Notes: a model not told the origin generated them from the sequence alone. DNA of 64,000 nucleotides from an uncultured Flavobacteriaceae bacterium (GCA_947502635.1 CANNAN010000015.1:45942-109941), one strand, 5' to 3'; positions 38,666 to 49,815 are shown, numbered from the stretch's first letter. Made by a program: numbers and translations.

Positions 38666-39769
38666 ATGAAATATCAAAAAAGACAAAAAGCCATCATTCT
38701 TCTAGCAGATGGTACTATTTTTTACGGTAAGGCAGTTGGAAACAAACAAGGAACATCTTTTGGTGAAGTATGTTTTAATACAGGTATGACTGGCTACCAA
38801 GAAATTTTTACAGACCCATCCTATTTTGGTCAATTAATGGTGACTACCAATGCACACATTGGTAATTACGGAACTAATGTGGATGAAGTAGAATCAGATT
38901 CCATTAAAATTGCTGGATTAATTTGTAAAAACTTTAGCTATGTGTATTCTAGAGTTGATTCCGAAGGTTCTTTAGAAGAATTTTTAGATAAAAATAACTT
39001 GCTAGCAATTTCCGATGTTGATACGCGAGCTTTAGTAAGCTATATTAGAGATCATGGTGCTATGAATGCTGTTATCTCTACTGAAGTTGATAATGTTGAA
39101 GGTTTAAAAAAGCAATTGGCTGAAATTCCAAATATGGAAGGTTTAGAACTGGCATCAAAAGTATCTACTAAAGAACCTTATTATTTTGGAGATGAAAATG
39201 CGACTTATAAAGTAGCAGCTTTAGATATTGGAATCAAGAAGAATATTCTTAGAAATATAGCAAAAAGAGATGCCTATATAAAAGTATTCCCATACAATTC
39301 TAAGTTTGAAGATTTAGAAGCTTTCAAACCAGATGGATACTTCTTATCTAACGGGCCAGGAGATCCTGAACCATTAGTAGAAGCACAGAATTTAGCAAAA
39401 GAAATTATAAAAAGAAATTTGCCTTTATTTGGTATTTGTTTAGGACATCAGGTTATTGCCAGAGCCAATGGTGTATCTACTTATAAAATGCATAATGGGC
39501 ATAGAGGAATTAATCACCCTGTTAAAAATCTATTAACAGGAAAAGGAGAGATCACTTCCCAAAATCATGGGTTTGCCGTAAATAAAGAAGAATCTGAAGC
39601 GAATCCAGATTTACAGGTAACACATGTTCATTTAAATGACCATACTGTTGCAGGTTTAGCCATGAAAAATAAAAATTGTTTTTCAGTGCAATACCATCCA
39701 GAAGCTAGCCCAGGACCACATGATTCGTCGTATCTTTTTGATCAATTCATTGAAAACATCAAAAAATAG
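38666..39769 (+). CDS. carA: Carbamoyl-phosphate synthase small subunit
   Basis: A 367-residue glutaminase subunit. The N-terminal CarA domain has KAIILLADGTIFYGKAVGNK and FNTGMTGYQEIFTDPSYFGQ. The class I amidotransferase domain has FGICLGHQ with nucleophile C258, and VQYHPEASPGPHD with H344 and E346. It releases ammonia from glutamine for carbamoyl phosphate, which feeds arginine and pyrimidine synthesis. carB is not in the window. Arginine-related enzymes lie further downstream. Confidence 0.96.
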   Translation: MKYQKRQKAIILLADGTIFYGKAVGNKQGTSFGEVCFNTGMTGYQEIFTDPSYFGQLMVTTNAHIGNYGTNVDEVESDSIKIAGLICKNFSYVYSRVDSEGSLEEFLDKNNLLAISDVDTRALVSYIRDHGAMNAVISTEVDNVEGLKKQLAEIPNMEGLELASKVSTKEPYYFGDENATYKVAALDIGIKKNILRNIAKRDAYIKVFPYNSKFEDLEAFKPDGYFLSNGPGDPEPLVEAQNLAKEIIKRNLPLFGICLGHQVIARANGVSTYKMHNGHRGINHPVKNLLTGKGEITSQNHGFAVNKEESEANPDLQVTHVHLNDHTVAGLAMKNKNCFSVQYHPEASPGPHDSSYLFDQFIENIKK

Positions 39770-39779
39770 ATAGCATAAT

Positions 39780-39812
39780 AAGCCTCAAAAAAGATTTATT
39801 TTTTTGAGGCTT
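39780..39812 (+). terminator. Terminator hairpin after carA
   Basis: AAGCCTCAAAAAA (39780-39792) pairs with TTTTTTGAGGCTT (39800-39812) around a seven-base loop. The T-run is in the stem, so its strength is uncertain, but position (10 bases after the stop) and perfect pairing support termination. Confidence 0.7.
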
Positions 39813-39887
39813 AAGTTTACTAAAACGTTATAGATGTGGTTTTGAGTATTTATTCAAAAACATCATAAAATAAACAAGATTTAGCTG

Positions 39888-39895
39888 TAAATTTG
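39888..39895 (+). promoter_or_regulatory. TAnnTTTG box upstream of eno
   Basis: TAAATTTG lies 29 bases before the eno ATG. No clear -33 TTTG at the expected distance is seen, so this is a half-supported promoter. Confidence 0.5.
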
Positions 39896-39918
39896 AAGTA
39901 TTAAAAGATTAAAAATAA

Positions 39919-41217
<1,299 letters not shown>

Positions 41218-41235
41218 TTATTTATTATAATTTAT

Positions 41236-41276
41236 AAAAAAAGCGATTATTATTATTTAATAATCGCTTTTTTTTT
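41236..41276 (+). terminator. Terminator after eno
   Basis: A-run plus GCGATTATTA (41243-41252) pairs with TAATAATCGC (41258-41267), followed by a run of nine T. Loop TTATT. It begins 19 bases after the eno stop. Confidence 0.92.
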
Positions 41277-41390
41277 AGCATCAATTTTAGCAATATAATA
41301 ATTATAAAAACCTTTGATGAGTTCCTTCATAAATAGGTGGATATTTCGTAAATTAGCAATCCATTATAAAAAATAAAATCACTCAAATAC

Positions 41391-42677
41391 ATGGCTAATA
41401 CTGCTACCATAGAAATCAACGGTCAAAAGAATGAATTCCCATTAATCAAAGGAACAGAAAATGAAGTTGCAATAGATATTACAAAACTTAGAGGAGTTAC
41501 TGAGGGAGTAATAACTATAGATCCAGGATATAAAAATACTGGATCTTGTGAAAGTGCCATTACATTTTTAGATGGTGAAAAAGGTATTTTAAGGTATAGA
41601 GGCTATTCTATTGAGGAACTAGCAGAAAAAGCTGATTTTTTAGAAGTGGCTTATCTTTTAATTTTTGGAGAGCTTCCTACTAAAGAACAAAATGATAAGT
41701 TTCATAATGATATTAAAGCAGAATCTATTGTCGATGAAGATATTAAAAAGATATTAGATGCTTTTCCGAAAGCGGCACACCCTATGGGCGTTATATCATC
41801 TTTAACAAGTGCCTTAACAGCATTTAACCCTTCTTCGGTAAATGTAGACTCTGAGGAAGATATGTATAAGTCTGTAGTAAGGATTTTAGGTAAATTCCCT
41901 GTTTTAGTAGCATGGACATTCCGTAAGAAAGAGGGTTTACCTCTTGATTATGGAGATAATTCGTTAGGATACGTTGAGAACATTTTAAAAATGATGTTTA
42001 GAAAACCTAATGGAGAATATAAACAAAACCAAATTTTAGTAGACGCATTAGATAAGTTATTAATATTACATGCAGATCATGAGCAAAACTGTTCTACATC
42101 TACAGTAAGAATTGTAGGGTCATCGCATGCAGGATTATTTGCGTCGATCTCTGCAGGTATTTCAGCGCTTTGGGGACCACTCCATGGTGGTGCCAACCAA
42201 GCTGTATTAGAAATGCTTGAAGCTATTAAAGAAGACGGAGGTGATACTAAGAAATATATGGCTAAGGCAAAAGATAAAAGTGATCCATTCCGTTTAATGG
42301 GCTTTGGACATCGTGTCTACAAGAACTTTGATCCGCGTGCTAAAATCATTAAAAAAGCAGCAGATGAAGTTTTGGGAGATTTAGGAATTGAAGATCCTAT
42401 TTTAGATATTGCTAAAGGCCTTGAAAAAGAAGCACTAGAAGATCAATATTTTGTAGATAGAAAACTTTATCCAAATGTGGATTTTTACTCGGGTATTATA
42501 TATAGAGGTATGGGGATACCAACAGATATGTTTACAGTAATGTTTGCTTTAGGACGTTTACCTGGCTGGATAGCACAATGGAGAGAGATGCGTTTACGTA
42601 AAGAACCAATAGGAAGACCAAGACAAGTTTATATTGGTGAAACAGTAAGGAAATTTGTGCCTATAGAAAAAAGATAA
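41391..42677 (+). CDS. gltA: Citrate synthase
   Basis: A 428-residue type II citrate synthase, the TCA-cycle entry enzyme. ITIDPGYKNTGSCESAITFL, GILRYRGYSIEELAEKADFL, LHADHEQNCSTSTVRIVGSS, LWGPLHGGANQAVLEML and MGFGHRVYKNFDPRAKI carry the substrate-binding and catalytic His residues. Flanking terminators suggest a single-gene unit. Confidence 0.97.
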   Translation: MANTATIEINGQKNEFPLIKGTENEVAIDITKLRGVTEGVITIDPGYKNTGSCESAITFLDGEKGILRYRGYSIEELAEKADFLEVAYLLIFGELPTKEQNDKFHNDIKAESIVDEDIKKILDAFPKAAHPMGVISSLTSALTAFNPSSVNVDSEEDMYKSVVRILGKFPVLVAWTFRKKEGLPLDYGDNSLGYVENILKMMFRKPNGEYKQNQILVDALDKLLILHADHEQNCSTSTVRIVGSSHAGLFASISAGISALWGPLHGGANQAVLEMLEAIKEDGGDTKKYMAKAKDKSDPFRLMGFGHRVYKNFDPRAKIIKKAADEVLGDLGIEDPILDIAKGLEKEALEDQYFVDRKLYPNVDFYSGIIYRGMGIPTDMFTVMFALGRLPGWIAQWREMRLRKEPIGRPRQVYIGETVRKFVPIEKR

Positions 42678-42702
42678 ATTTCAATATTTTTATATTATTA
42701 TT

Positions 42703-42740
42703 AAGCTTCATAATTATTTTATGAAGCTTTTGTTTTTTTT
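42703..42740 (+). terminator. Terminator after gltA
   Basis: AAGCTTCATAA (42703-42713) pairs with TTATGAAGCTT (42719-42729), loop of five bases, followed by a T-rich tail to 42740. Confidence 0.88.
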
Positions 42741-42828
42741 AAGTAATATTTTTTAGAATAATTCAAAAAGTGTTTTAATTATTATTAGTTTAGCCGCTTC
42801 AATAATAAATTTTTTTTAGGATTATAGT

Positions 42829-43743
42829 ATGCTAGAATTAAATATTAAAAATGAAACATCGAGGTTAAGAACAGTTGTTTTAGGTACGGCCCAAAGTAGT
42901 GGACCAACTCCTAATGTTGAAGACTGTTATGATCCTAAAAGTATAGAACATGTTATAGCTGGGACTTACCCAAAAGAGCATGATATGGTTTTAGAGATGG
43001 AAGCTGTTGCAAGAGTTTTTGAAAAATATGATGTAAAGGTTTTTAGACCAGAAGTGATTAAAGACTGTAACCAAATATTTTCCAGAGATATTGCTTTTGT
43101 AATTGAAGATAAAATTATTAGAGCTAATATTTTACCCAATAGAGAAGAAGAGGTAAAAGCTATAAAGTATGTCTGGGACCAAGTAGAAAGAGAAAAGCGA
43201 ATCATATTACCAGAGGAATGTCACGTTGAAGGAGGTGATGTGATGCCATGGAACGACCATATTTTTATAGGAACGTATTCAGGTGAAGATTATCCAGATA
43301 TTATTACCGCTCGTACAAATATGGATGCCGTTATAGCCATCCAAGAGTTATTCCCTAACAAAGTTGTAAAATCGTTCGAGCTAAGAAAGTCTAATACAAA
43401 AGCAAAAGATAATGCGTTGCATTTAGACTGCTGCTTTCAACCTATTGGTAAGGATAAAGCCATTATTCATAAAAATGGATTCTTAATTGAACGTGAATAT
43501 GAATGGTTGGTTGATTTCTTTGGAAAAGAAAATATTTTTGAAATAACTAAAGATGAAATGTACCAAATGAATAGTAATGTATTTTCCATTTCTGAAAATA
43601 TTATCATTTCAGAAAAGGGCTTTACACGTTTAAACAATTGGTTAAAAGTTCAGGGTTTTACCGTTGAAGAAGTCCCCTATGCTGAAATTGCAAAGCAAGA
43701 AGGTTTGTTACGTTGTTCGACGATGCCTTTATTTAGGGATTAA
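42829..43743 (+). CDS. Dimethylargininase/arginine-deiminase-like amidinohydrolase
   Basis: A 304-residue guanidino-group-modifying enzyme of the DDAH/amidinotransferase superfamily. Likely active-site residues are R86-D87 in IFSRDIAF, E134-G-G-D137 in CHVEGGDVMPW, H198 in NALHLDCCF and C296 in LLRCSTMPLFRD, the penultimate-region nucleophilic cysteine. It should hydrolyse or transfer the guanidino group of an arginine derivative; the exact substrate cannot be told from sequence. A gene of the same superfamily follows 79 bases later. Confidence 0.75.
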   Translation: MLELNIKNETSRLRTVVLGTAQSSGPTPNVEDCYDPKSIEHVIAGTYPKEHDMVLEMEAVARVFEKYDVKVFRPEVIKDCNQIFSRDIAFVIEDKIIRANILPNREEEVKAIKYVWDQVEREKRIILPEECHVEGGDVMPWNDHIFIGTYSGEDYPDIITARTNMDAVIAIQELFPNKVVKSFELRKSNTKAKDNALHLDCCFQPIGKDKAIIHKNGFLIEREYEWLVDFFGKENIFEITKDEMYQMNSNVFSISENIIISEKGFTRLNNWLKVQGFTVEEVPYAEIAKQEGLLRCSTMPLFRD

Positions 43744-43796
43744 TCTTCTAAGTTTATTTTCATTATAAATTAAAAAGGTTTCAGTTTCAAAAGTCA

Positions 43797-43804
43797 TAAT
43801 TTTG
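43797..43804 (+). promoter_or_regulatory. TAnnTTTG box upstream of the CtlX-like gene
   Basis: TAATTTTG lies 18 bases before the chosen ATG at 43823, implying a very short leader and a start separate from the preceding gene. No matching -33 box is obvious. Confidence 0.45.
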
Positions 43805-43822
43805 TAGATCAAATTGAGTATA

Positions 43823-44761
43823 ATGCAACAAACAACTAACACTATTTTAATGATCCGTCCTATAAATTTTAGGATGAATGAGCAAACAGCTGTAAATAAT
43901 TATTATCAAAAAGTAATTGATAATTTATTACCAGAAACAGTTAATGCAAAAGCACAGCAGGAATTTGATGATTATGTTGAAAAACTCAGAGCCATAGGTG
44001 TTCATGTTATAGTTGTTAATGATACAGATGTAGCAGACACTCCAGACTCTATTTTTCCAAATAATTGGGTGTCATTTCATGAGAACGGAGATGTAGGTTT
44101 ATATCCTATGTTCGCAGAGAATAGACGTTTAGAGCGTCGTGAGGATATTTTAAATTCTTTAGAAGAAAAAGGATTTCTAATAAATAATATTGTCGATTAT
44201 ACTAGTGCAGAAGAAGAAAGTATATTTCTTGAAGGCACTGGAAGTTTGTTATTAGATCGTGTAAATAGAAAAGCATATTGTGCGTTGTCTCCAAGAGCCG
44301 ATGAAGATTTATTTATTGAATTTTGTGAGGATTTTGAATATACACCAGTATTATTCACTTCGAATCAAACGGTAAATGAGGAACGTAAAGCTATTTATCA
44401 TACCAATGTTATGATGTGTTTGGGAGAAACCTTTGCAGTTGTTTGTTTAAGTAGCATTGATGACAAAAAAGAACGCAAAAATGTCATCAATCATTTAAAG
44501 GAAAATAACAAAGAAATTATTAATATTACCGAAACACAGGTAAATAATTTTGCTGGTAATATGTTACAGGTAAAAGGAACTAACGATGAACGTTATTTAA
44601 TAATGAGTCAGGCGGCTTATGATTCGTTAACAAAATTTCAAATTGAACGTTTAGAAAAACATACTAAAATAGTATCAAGTTCTTTAAATACAATTGAAGC
44701 TTGTGGAGGTGGTAGTGCACGTTGTATGATGGCAGAAGTATTTTTACCTAAAGTTAGTTAA
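43823..44761 (+). CDS. ctlX: CtlX-like citrulline/arginine deiminase-related hydrolase
   Basis: A 312-residue protein from the ATG at 43823; a TTG nine bases upstream is in frame but unneeded. TTNTILMIRPINFRMNEQTA, FPNNWVSFHENG (78-89), LEGTGSLLLDR (136-146), H193 in YHTNVMMCLG and C301 in GGGSARCMMAEVFLP fit the arginine-deiminase-related family containing CtlX, a citrulline hydrolase first described in Francisella. It is adjacent to a DDAH-like gene. It overlaps the convergent histidine-kinase gene by 4 bases. Confidence 0.78.
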   Translation: MQQTTNTILMIRPINFRMNEQTAVNNYYQKVIDNLLPETVNAKAQQEFDDYVEKLRAIGVHVIVVNDTDVADTPDSIFPNNWVSFHENGDVGLYPMFAENRRLERREDILNSLEEKGFLINNIVDYTSAEEESIFLEGTGSLLLDRVNRKAYCALSPRADEDLFIEFCEDFEYTPVLFTSNQTVNEERKAIYHTNVMMCLGETFAVVCLSSIDDKKERKNVINHLKENNKEIINITETQVNNFAGNMLQVKGTNDERYLIMSQAAYDSLTKFQIERLEKHTKIVSSSLNTIEACGGGSARCMMAEVFLPKVS

Positions 44762-46830
44762 TCACCATTAGGCCTGGACTTAGGTAGTTGCACATAGAAT
44801 GTGCTACCAACACCTTGAGTGCTTTCAACCCAGATTTTACCATTATTCAATTCTATTAACTCTTTGCAAATAGAGAGTCCTAATCCAGTACCTTTTTCAT
44901 TACTAGTACCAACAGTTGTAAAAGAACTATTTTTGAATAGTTTTTCTAAGTTGTGTTTTGAAATCCCAACACCAGTATCAGCAATACTTACAATGCAGCT
45001 TCCGTTACTAATGTGATTCGAAATAGTAATAGTATCACCACCTTTACAAAATTTTAAAGCATTTGCAAGTAGATTTTGGACAACAATTTCAAACATGCTC
45101 CTATCTGCATAGGCAAAATCACGTAAAGAATGATCTACTAAAGTAATGCCTTTACTTTCTATACGTTGTTCAACAAGTTTGACCTTGTCTTCAAAAACTT
45201 CTTGAATATCAAATAAACTAGGCTTTGGCTCTAATGATTGCATTTGAGATTTAGACCAGTTCAATAAATTAAATAATAGTAACGATGCATTGTTTGCATT
45301 TTCACTTAATTCTGGAATTAAATCATCAAACTCTTCTCTAGTTAAAGAACCGTCTTTGAGTAAATCTATAAACCCGTTGATAGAAGAAAGCGAGTCTTTT
45401 AAATCATGAGAAACAATAGAAAATAATTTATCTTTAACATTATTAACACTTTCAAGGTGTTTGGTCTGCTCTTGAAATGCTACATTTTGTAATTCAATTT
45501 TAATATTTTTTTCTTCTAGTTCCTGTGTGTACTTTATATTGTTATTGCGTTTTAAGTAAATTAGAATTAAGAAGGTAGACACAATAGCAAGTGCTGCTAA
45601 TAAAGCATAAAATATCAACTTAAATTTATGATACTCATCGTTATTAGTTTCTGTTGGTTTTATTTTCGCTACAGCATTTGTTTCTTTATTGATAGCTGGT
45701 TTATCAAAATTTGGATCTAGTTCCAACTCTAAAGGTTCTTCCGTTTTCGAATCTATTTTTACTTCATTTTTATTAAGCTTATTTTTTAAGTCGTAATATT
45801 GACGTTGCCAGATAAAAGCTCTGTCAAATCGTTTTTTTGTTGAATCTAACGATTTCATCAACTTATAATGCCTAAGTAATTCTGTTTTATTATCTATGGT
45901 TTTAGCTATGGCTCCAGCTTCAAGTAATTGTTTTTCGGCTAAGATTACTTTGCCTTGTTGTAGATTTAAATCGCCAATATTATTTAAAGCAATTAATAAA
46001 CCTTCTTTATAGCGACTTCGCCTATTAAGTCTTAACCCTTTTACTAAATAACTAGCTGCATTGTCATAATCATTAAACTTTAAATATTCACCACCTAATT
46101 TGGGGTAAATACGTCCACGTACAGAGTCATTATTTGTTGTTTTGTTGGCTAATACTTTTTCGTAATATTCTATCGCTTTCCGGTGTTCTTTTTTATAAGA
46201 ATATAACTCTGCTAATTGGCTGTTAGATCGATTGGTTCCTTTAACGTCATTCAATTGTTCTTGTACATCTACGGCTTTCAAATAAAACTCTACAGCTTTA
46301 TCGTAAGCATTAATGTTATAATAAGCATCAGCTAAGTTGCTATATGCTAATCGTAGGTCTTGTACCAAATTCCTTTTTTCTAATTCCTTAATGGCAGCAA
46401 GAGAGAACTGTAAACCTTTTGCATAATTACCTCGTTTAATTTCAATTAAACCAATACTGTTATTTACTTTGGCTATACCAAGCGTGTCTTTTAATTGACT
46501 AAATAACGTTTTAGATTTTTCGTAACCACTAACCGAATTTATATAATCGCCTTTTACAGCATAAATTAATGATTTATAATAGGTGATTTCCGCAATGCCT
46601 TTATTGTAATTTAAATTGTTAGAAAGTTTTTCACTTTCAATAATGTATTTTAAAGCTCTATCATAATCGTTTATATCATAAAGTGATTTGATAAGCTTTA
46701 TAGAAGTTTCTATTTTTAAAGTATCTTGATTTTGGTAAGCTAATTCTAAAGCGAGACTATCCACATCATTGGTTTGAGAATAACCAATCAACATAGATAA
46801 AAATACAATAAAAGTAGTTACTTTCCTCAT
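44758..46830 (-). CDS. TPR-containing sensor histidine kinase (orphan)
   Basis: A 690-residue membrane kinase: signal peptide (ends IGYSQ), periplasmic tetratricopeptide repeats over roughly residues 25-330, a charged linker, one membrane helix about 402-425 (FYALLAALAIVSTFLILIYL), then HisKA and HATPase domains. The phospho-accepting His is H475 in SIVSHDLKDSLSSINGF; the proline usually found five residues after it is serine here. N box QNLLANALKFC, G1 DTGVGIS and G2 GTGLGLSICKEL are intact. No response regulator is adjacent, so the partner is unknown. Confidence 0.9.
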   Translation of the reverse strand: MRKVTTFIVFLSMLIGYSQTNDVDSLALELAYQNQDTLKIETSIKLIKSLYDINDYDRALKYIIESEKLSNNLNYNKGIAEITYYKSLIYAVKGDYINSVSGYEKSKTLFSQLKDTLGIAKVNNSIGLIEIKRGNYAKGLQFSLAAIKELEKRNLVQDLRLAYSNLADAYYNINAYDKAVEFYLKAVDVQEQLNDVKGTNRSNSQLAELYSYKKEHRKAIEYYEKVLANKTTNNDSVRGRIYPKLGGEYLKFNDYDNAASYLVKGLRLNRRSRYKEGLLIALNNIGDLNLQQGKVILAEKQLLEAGAIAKTIDNKTELLRHYKLMKSLDSTKKRFDRAFIWQRQYYDLKNKLNKNEVKIDSKTEEPLELELDPNFDKPAINKETNAVAKIKPTETNNDEYHKFKLIFYALLAALAIVSTFLILIYLKRNNNIKYTQELEEKNIKIELQNVAFQEQTKHLESVNNVKDKLFSIVSHDLKDSLSSINGFIDLLKDGSLTREEFDDLIPELSENANNASLLLFNLLNWSKSQMQSLEPKPSLFDIQEVFEDKVKLVEQRIESKGITLVDHSLRDFAYADRSMFEIVVQNLLANALKFCKGGDTITISNHISNGSCIVSIADTGVGISKHNLEKLFKNSSFTTVGTSNEKGTGLGLSICKELIELNNGKIWVESTQGVGSTFYVQLPKSRPNGD

Positions 46831-47311
46831 ATAACATTTTAATTACAACTATAGATCAAGCAATAATTAATAGATGTCTTAAACTTGAGGGAAAGTAAGA
46901 ATGCTCTATTTAGTTGTAATGTATTTGTTTGTGTTAAATTTCCTAATAAATGGATTTATTAATAGCTTTACTAAACAAAAGTTGGAAAAAGCACTATTAA
47001 AATCTAATTTCTGCGTCTTAATACCAATAAATTAGATAAAAGGGCATAAGAATTTTAACATAAAAATCGACGAATAGACGAACGGTAAAAATCATAGAAA
47101 AAGAGCACTTTTGTCGACGAAATGCATATTTTTATTAAACATTTTTTTTTGCTTTTTTTATAAGCATTTGTTAATGAGTTGTTTGTTGTTTTTTCTTTCA
47201 AATGCTGTTTTGGTTTTTCATTTTAAGAGTCGACTGTTTTATTAAGGTTAATTTTGCAAGTGATCCTTTAATAAAAGTTTTATCTTTGCTGACTTAAAAA
47301 TTCACTATAAA
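46831..47311. other. Intergenic region between histidine kinase and argS
   Basis: 481 bases, AT-rich, between divergent genes. Near its right end TAATTTTG at 47249-47256 is a plausible -7 box for argS, though no TTTG sits at the -33 distance. A 44-codon open frame at 46901-47035 shows no support. I see no RNA gene or repeat. Confidence 0.6.
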
Positions 47312-49087
47312 ATGAGCCTTCAAGAGACTTTATCGAATCAAGTAAAGCAAGCTGTTAAATCCAGTTTTAATATTGAATTGGAAACAGTAGAATTTCAAGC
47401 AACTAGAAAAGAGTTTGCTGGTGATATTACTGTTGTTATTTTTCCTATGCTACGTTTTGTTAAAGGTAATCCAGTACAAATAGGAGAAACTATTGGTAAT
47501 TATTTAGTGGAGCATGTTACAGATGTAAAGGCTTTCAATGTTGTGAAAGGCTTTTTAAATGTTGAAATTAATGATTCGTATTACATCGATTTTTTTAATA
47601 ATATAAAAAATAATGAAACCTATGGTTTTGTTTCTCCTACAGCAGGAAACAAAGCAGTCATGGTTGAGTATTCTTCACCAAATACAAATAAACCTTTGCA
47701 TTTAGGGCATGTACGAAATAATCTTTTAGGTTATAGTGTGGCCGAAATTTTAAAAGCTGCCGGGACCAAAGTTTACAAAACCCAAATTATAAACGATAGG
47801 GGAATTCATATTTGTAAAAGTATGTTAGCCTGGAAGCGATATGGAAATGAAGAAACTCCAGAAAGCACAGGTTTAAAAGGGGATAAGTTAGTCGGAAATT
47901 ATTATGTGAAGTTTGACCAAGAGTACAAAAAGGAAATACAAAGCTTGGTAGACTCGGGAGAAACGATGGAAGCAGCCAAAAAAAATGCCCCCATTTTATT
48001 AGAAGCCCAAGAGATGCTTTTAAAATGGGAAGCAGGAGAAGAGGAAACGGTGGCGCTGTGGAAGAAAATGAATGGTTGGGTGTATGATGGTTTCGACATC
48101 ACTTATAAAAATTTAGGAGTGGATTTTGATACCTTATATTATGAAAGTAATACCTATTTATTAGGTAAAGAATTTGTTACTGAAGGATTAAAATCTGGTG
48201 TTTTCATTAAAGAAGAAGACGGCTCTGTTTGGTGTGATTTAACTGAAGATGGACTAGATAAAAAAATTGTACAACGTGCGGATGGTACAGCAGTTTATAT
48301 GACTCAGGACATTGGTACGGCTATACAACGTATTAAAGATTTCCCAGATGTAGGTGGAATGGTTTATACAGTAGGGAATGAACAGGATTATCATTTTCAG
48401 GTCTTGTTTTTAATTCTTAAGAAACTTGGTTTTGAATGGGCTAAAAATTTATATCATTTAAGCTACGGTATGGTAGACTTACCTAGCGGAAAAATGAAAA
48501 GTAGAGAAGGAACCGTGGTTGATGCCGATGATTTAATTGATGATATGTCTAAAACAGCTGGTGAAATTTCGGAGGAATTAGGAAAGCTTGATGGCTATTC
48601 TAATGACGAAAAACAAGTTTTGTATAAAACCATTGGTCTAGGCGCTTTAAAATATTATGTCCTAAAAGTGGATCCTAAAAAACGTATTTTATTCGATCCT
48701 AAAGAATCTATTGATTTTCAAGGAAATACAGGTCCTTTTATTCAGTATACGTATGCTAGAATTCAATCTATTCTACGAAAAGCAAATGTAAATGATGATG
48801 TCGTTGATACCATAATATTACATACAAAGGAAAAAGAACTTCTAAAACAAATTCAATTGTTTCCAGAGGTTGTACAAAATGCAGCAGCGCAACACAGTCC
48901 TGCTTTAATTGCTAATTATACTTACGATTTGGTTAAAGAATTCAATTCTTTTTATCAAAATGTATCTATTTTAGGTGCAGACAATGATAGTGAAAAAACA
49001 TTTAGAGTACAGCTTTCAAATACGGTTGCTAATACGATTAAAAATGGATTTAGATTATTAGGGATTCAAGTACCTGAAAGAATGTGA
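47312..49087 (+). CDS. argS: Arginyl-tRNA synthetase
   Basis: A 591-residue class I synthetase. The N-terminal Add1 domain (about 1-90) is followed by VEYSSPNTNKPLHLGHVRNN with the HIGH-type motif HLGH at 130-133. The KMSKS-like motif is KMKS at 394-397 in SGKMKSREGTVVD. The C-terminal DALR anticodon-binding domain ends FRLLGIQVPERM. It charges tRNA-Arg. Length is normal. Confidence 0.97.
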   Translation: MSLQETLSNQVKQAVKSSFNIELETVEFQATRKEFAGDITVVIFPMLRFVKGNPVQIGETIGNYLVEHVTDVKAFNVVKGFLNVEINDSYYIDFFNNIKNNETYGFVSPTAGNKAVMVEYSSPNTNKPLHLGHVRNNLLGYSVAEILKAAGTKVYKTQIINDRGIHICKSMLAWKRYGNEETPESTGLKGDKLVGNYYVKFDQEYKKEIQSLVDSGETMEAAKKNAPILLEAQEMLLKWEAGEEETVALWKKMNGWVYDGFDITYKNLGVDFDTLYYESNTYLLGKEFVTEGLKSGVFIKEEDGSVWCDLTEDGLDKKIVQRADGTAVYMTQDIGTAIQRIKDFPDVGGMVYTVGNEQDYHFQVLFLILKKLGFEWAKNLYHLSYGMVDLPSGKMKSREGTVVDADDLIDDMSKTAGEISEELGKLDGYSNDEKQVLYKTIGLGALKYYVLKVDPKKRILFDPKESIDFQGNTGPFIQYTYARIQSILRKANVNDDVVDTIILHTKEKELLKQIQLFPEVVQNAAAQHSPALIANYTYDLVKEFNSFYQNVSILGADNDSEKTFRVQLSNTVANTIKNGFRLLGIQVPERM

Positions 49088-49095
49088 TTTGAGGG

Positions 49096-49815
49096 TTAGA
49101 CTATATAACTTTTAAAATCCCCTTGTTTTATAAATCCTAATTTGGAATAGACCTTCTCACCAGCAATCGATGCACCGAGAACGGCTTGTGTGCTTAAATT
49201 TTCAAAAGCTTCAAATAATAACTTATTAGTCATTTTTTTACCGAGCCCTAGACCTCTATATTCAGGCAAAGAACCAATCATATGTAATCCTGAAACTCTT
49301 TGTTTGTCTAATAACAACATACCGCAACTAACATATTTATTATGGTATTGCCCTATGAACAGTTTTAATTCTGGGCAATCGACTAAGGGTTTTATGGTAG
49401 TAGGAAGAATATTATAGCCAAAAGCTTGGGAGGCTATTCGGGCAAACTCAGCTGCTGATGCACCATTATTTACCTGATGTATGGTAGAAAAATCATTAAC
49501 AGGCTTAGTTACTTTATCTAAATCTAAGTACATGCCTATTATAGAGGAAATTAGTTTAAAGTTACATTTTAATAGCTGTGTTTCAATTGTTTCATTTTGG
49601 TGCAGGAATACTTTATTAGCTATTTCATTAGTTTTTATCCTGTTGTATAAGTTTTGATAATTTATTTGTTCATTGTCTAAATCGAAAACAATATTTGGCC
49701 AAGATAAATTACCTGCTTTTACATAGCAATATCCATCTTTACAATGAAGAAACTCACTACTAGAGCCAATAAGTTTATAGAATTCGAATAGGTTATTGGT
49801 GATTAAGTTTTCCAT
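49096..49815 (-). CDS. GNAT family N-acetyltransferase
   Basis: A 239-residue protein from the ATG at 49815 (MENLITNNLF). The open frame extends further upstream into the MFS gene, but those residues belong to the overlap. The C-terminal half is a GNAT fold: GLHMIGSLPEYRGLGLGKKM is motif A, binding acetyl-CoA, followed by ASIAGEKVYSKLGFI as motif B. The N-terminal ~120 residues are unassigned. It overlaps the preceding MFS gene by 13 bases, so it is translated with it and may modify a molecule linked to export. Substrate unknown. Confidence 0.8.
   Translation of the reverse strand: MENLITNNLFEFYKLIGSSSEFLHCKDGYCYVKAGNLSWPNIVFDLDNEQINYQNLYNRIKTNEIANKVFLHQNETIETQLLKCNFKLISSIIGMYLDLDKVTKPVNDFSTIHQVNNGASAAEFARIASQAFGYNILPTTIKPLVDCPELKLFIGQYHNKYVSCGMLLLDKQRVSGLHMIGSLPEYRGLGLGKKMTNKLLFEAFENLSTQAVLGASIAGEKVYSKLGFIKQGDFKSYIV

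Noticed and set aside
43814..43822. TTG start for the CtlX-like gene
   Set aside because: An ATG nine bases downstream gives the family-like N-terminus and needs no rare start codon.
46901..47035. 44-codon frame in the histidine kinase-argS gap
   Set aside because: A hydrophobic start is present, but there is no promoter fit, no recognisable motif and the length is within chance for this composition.
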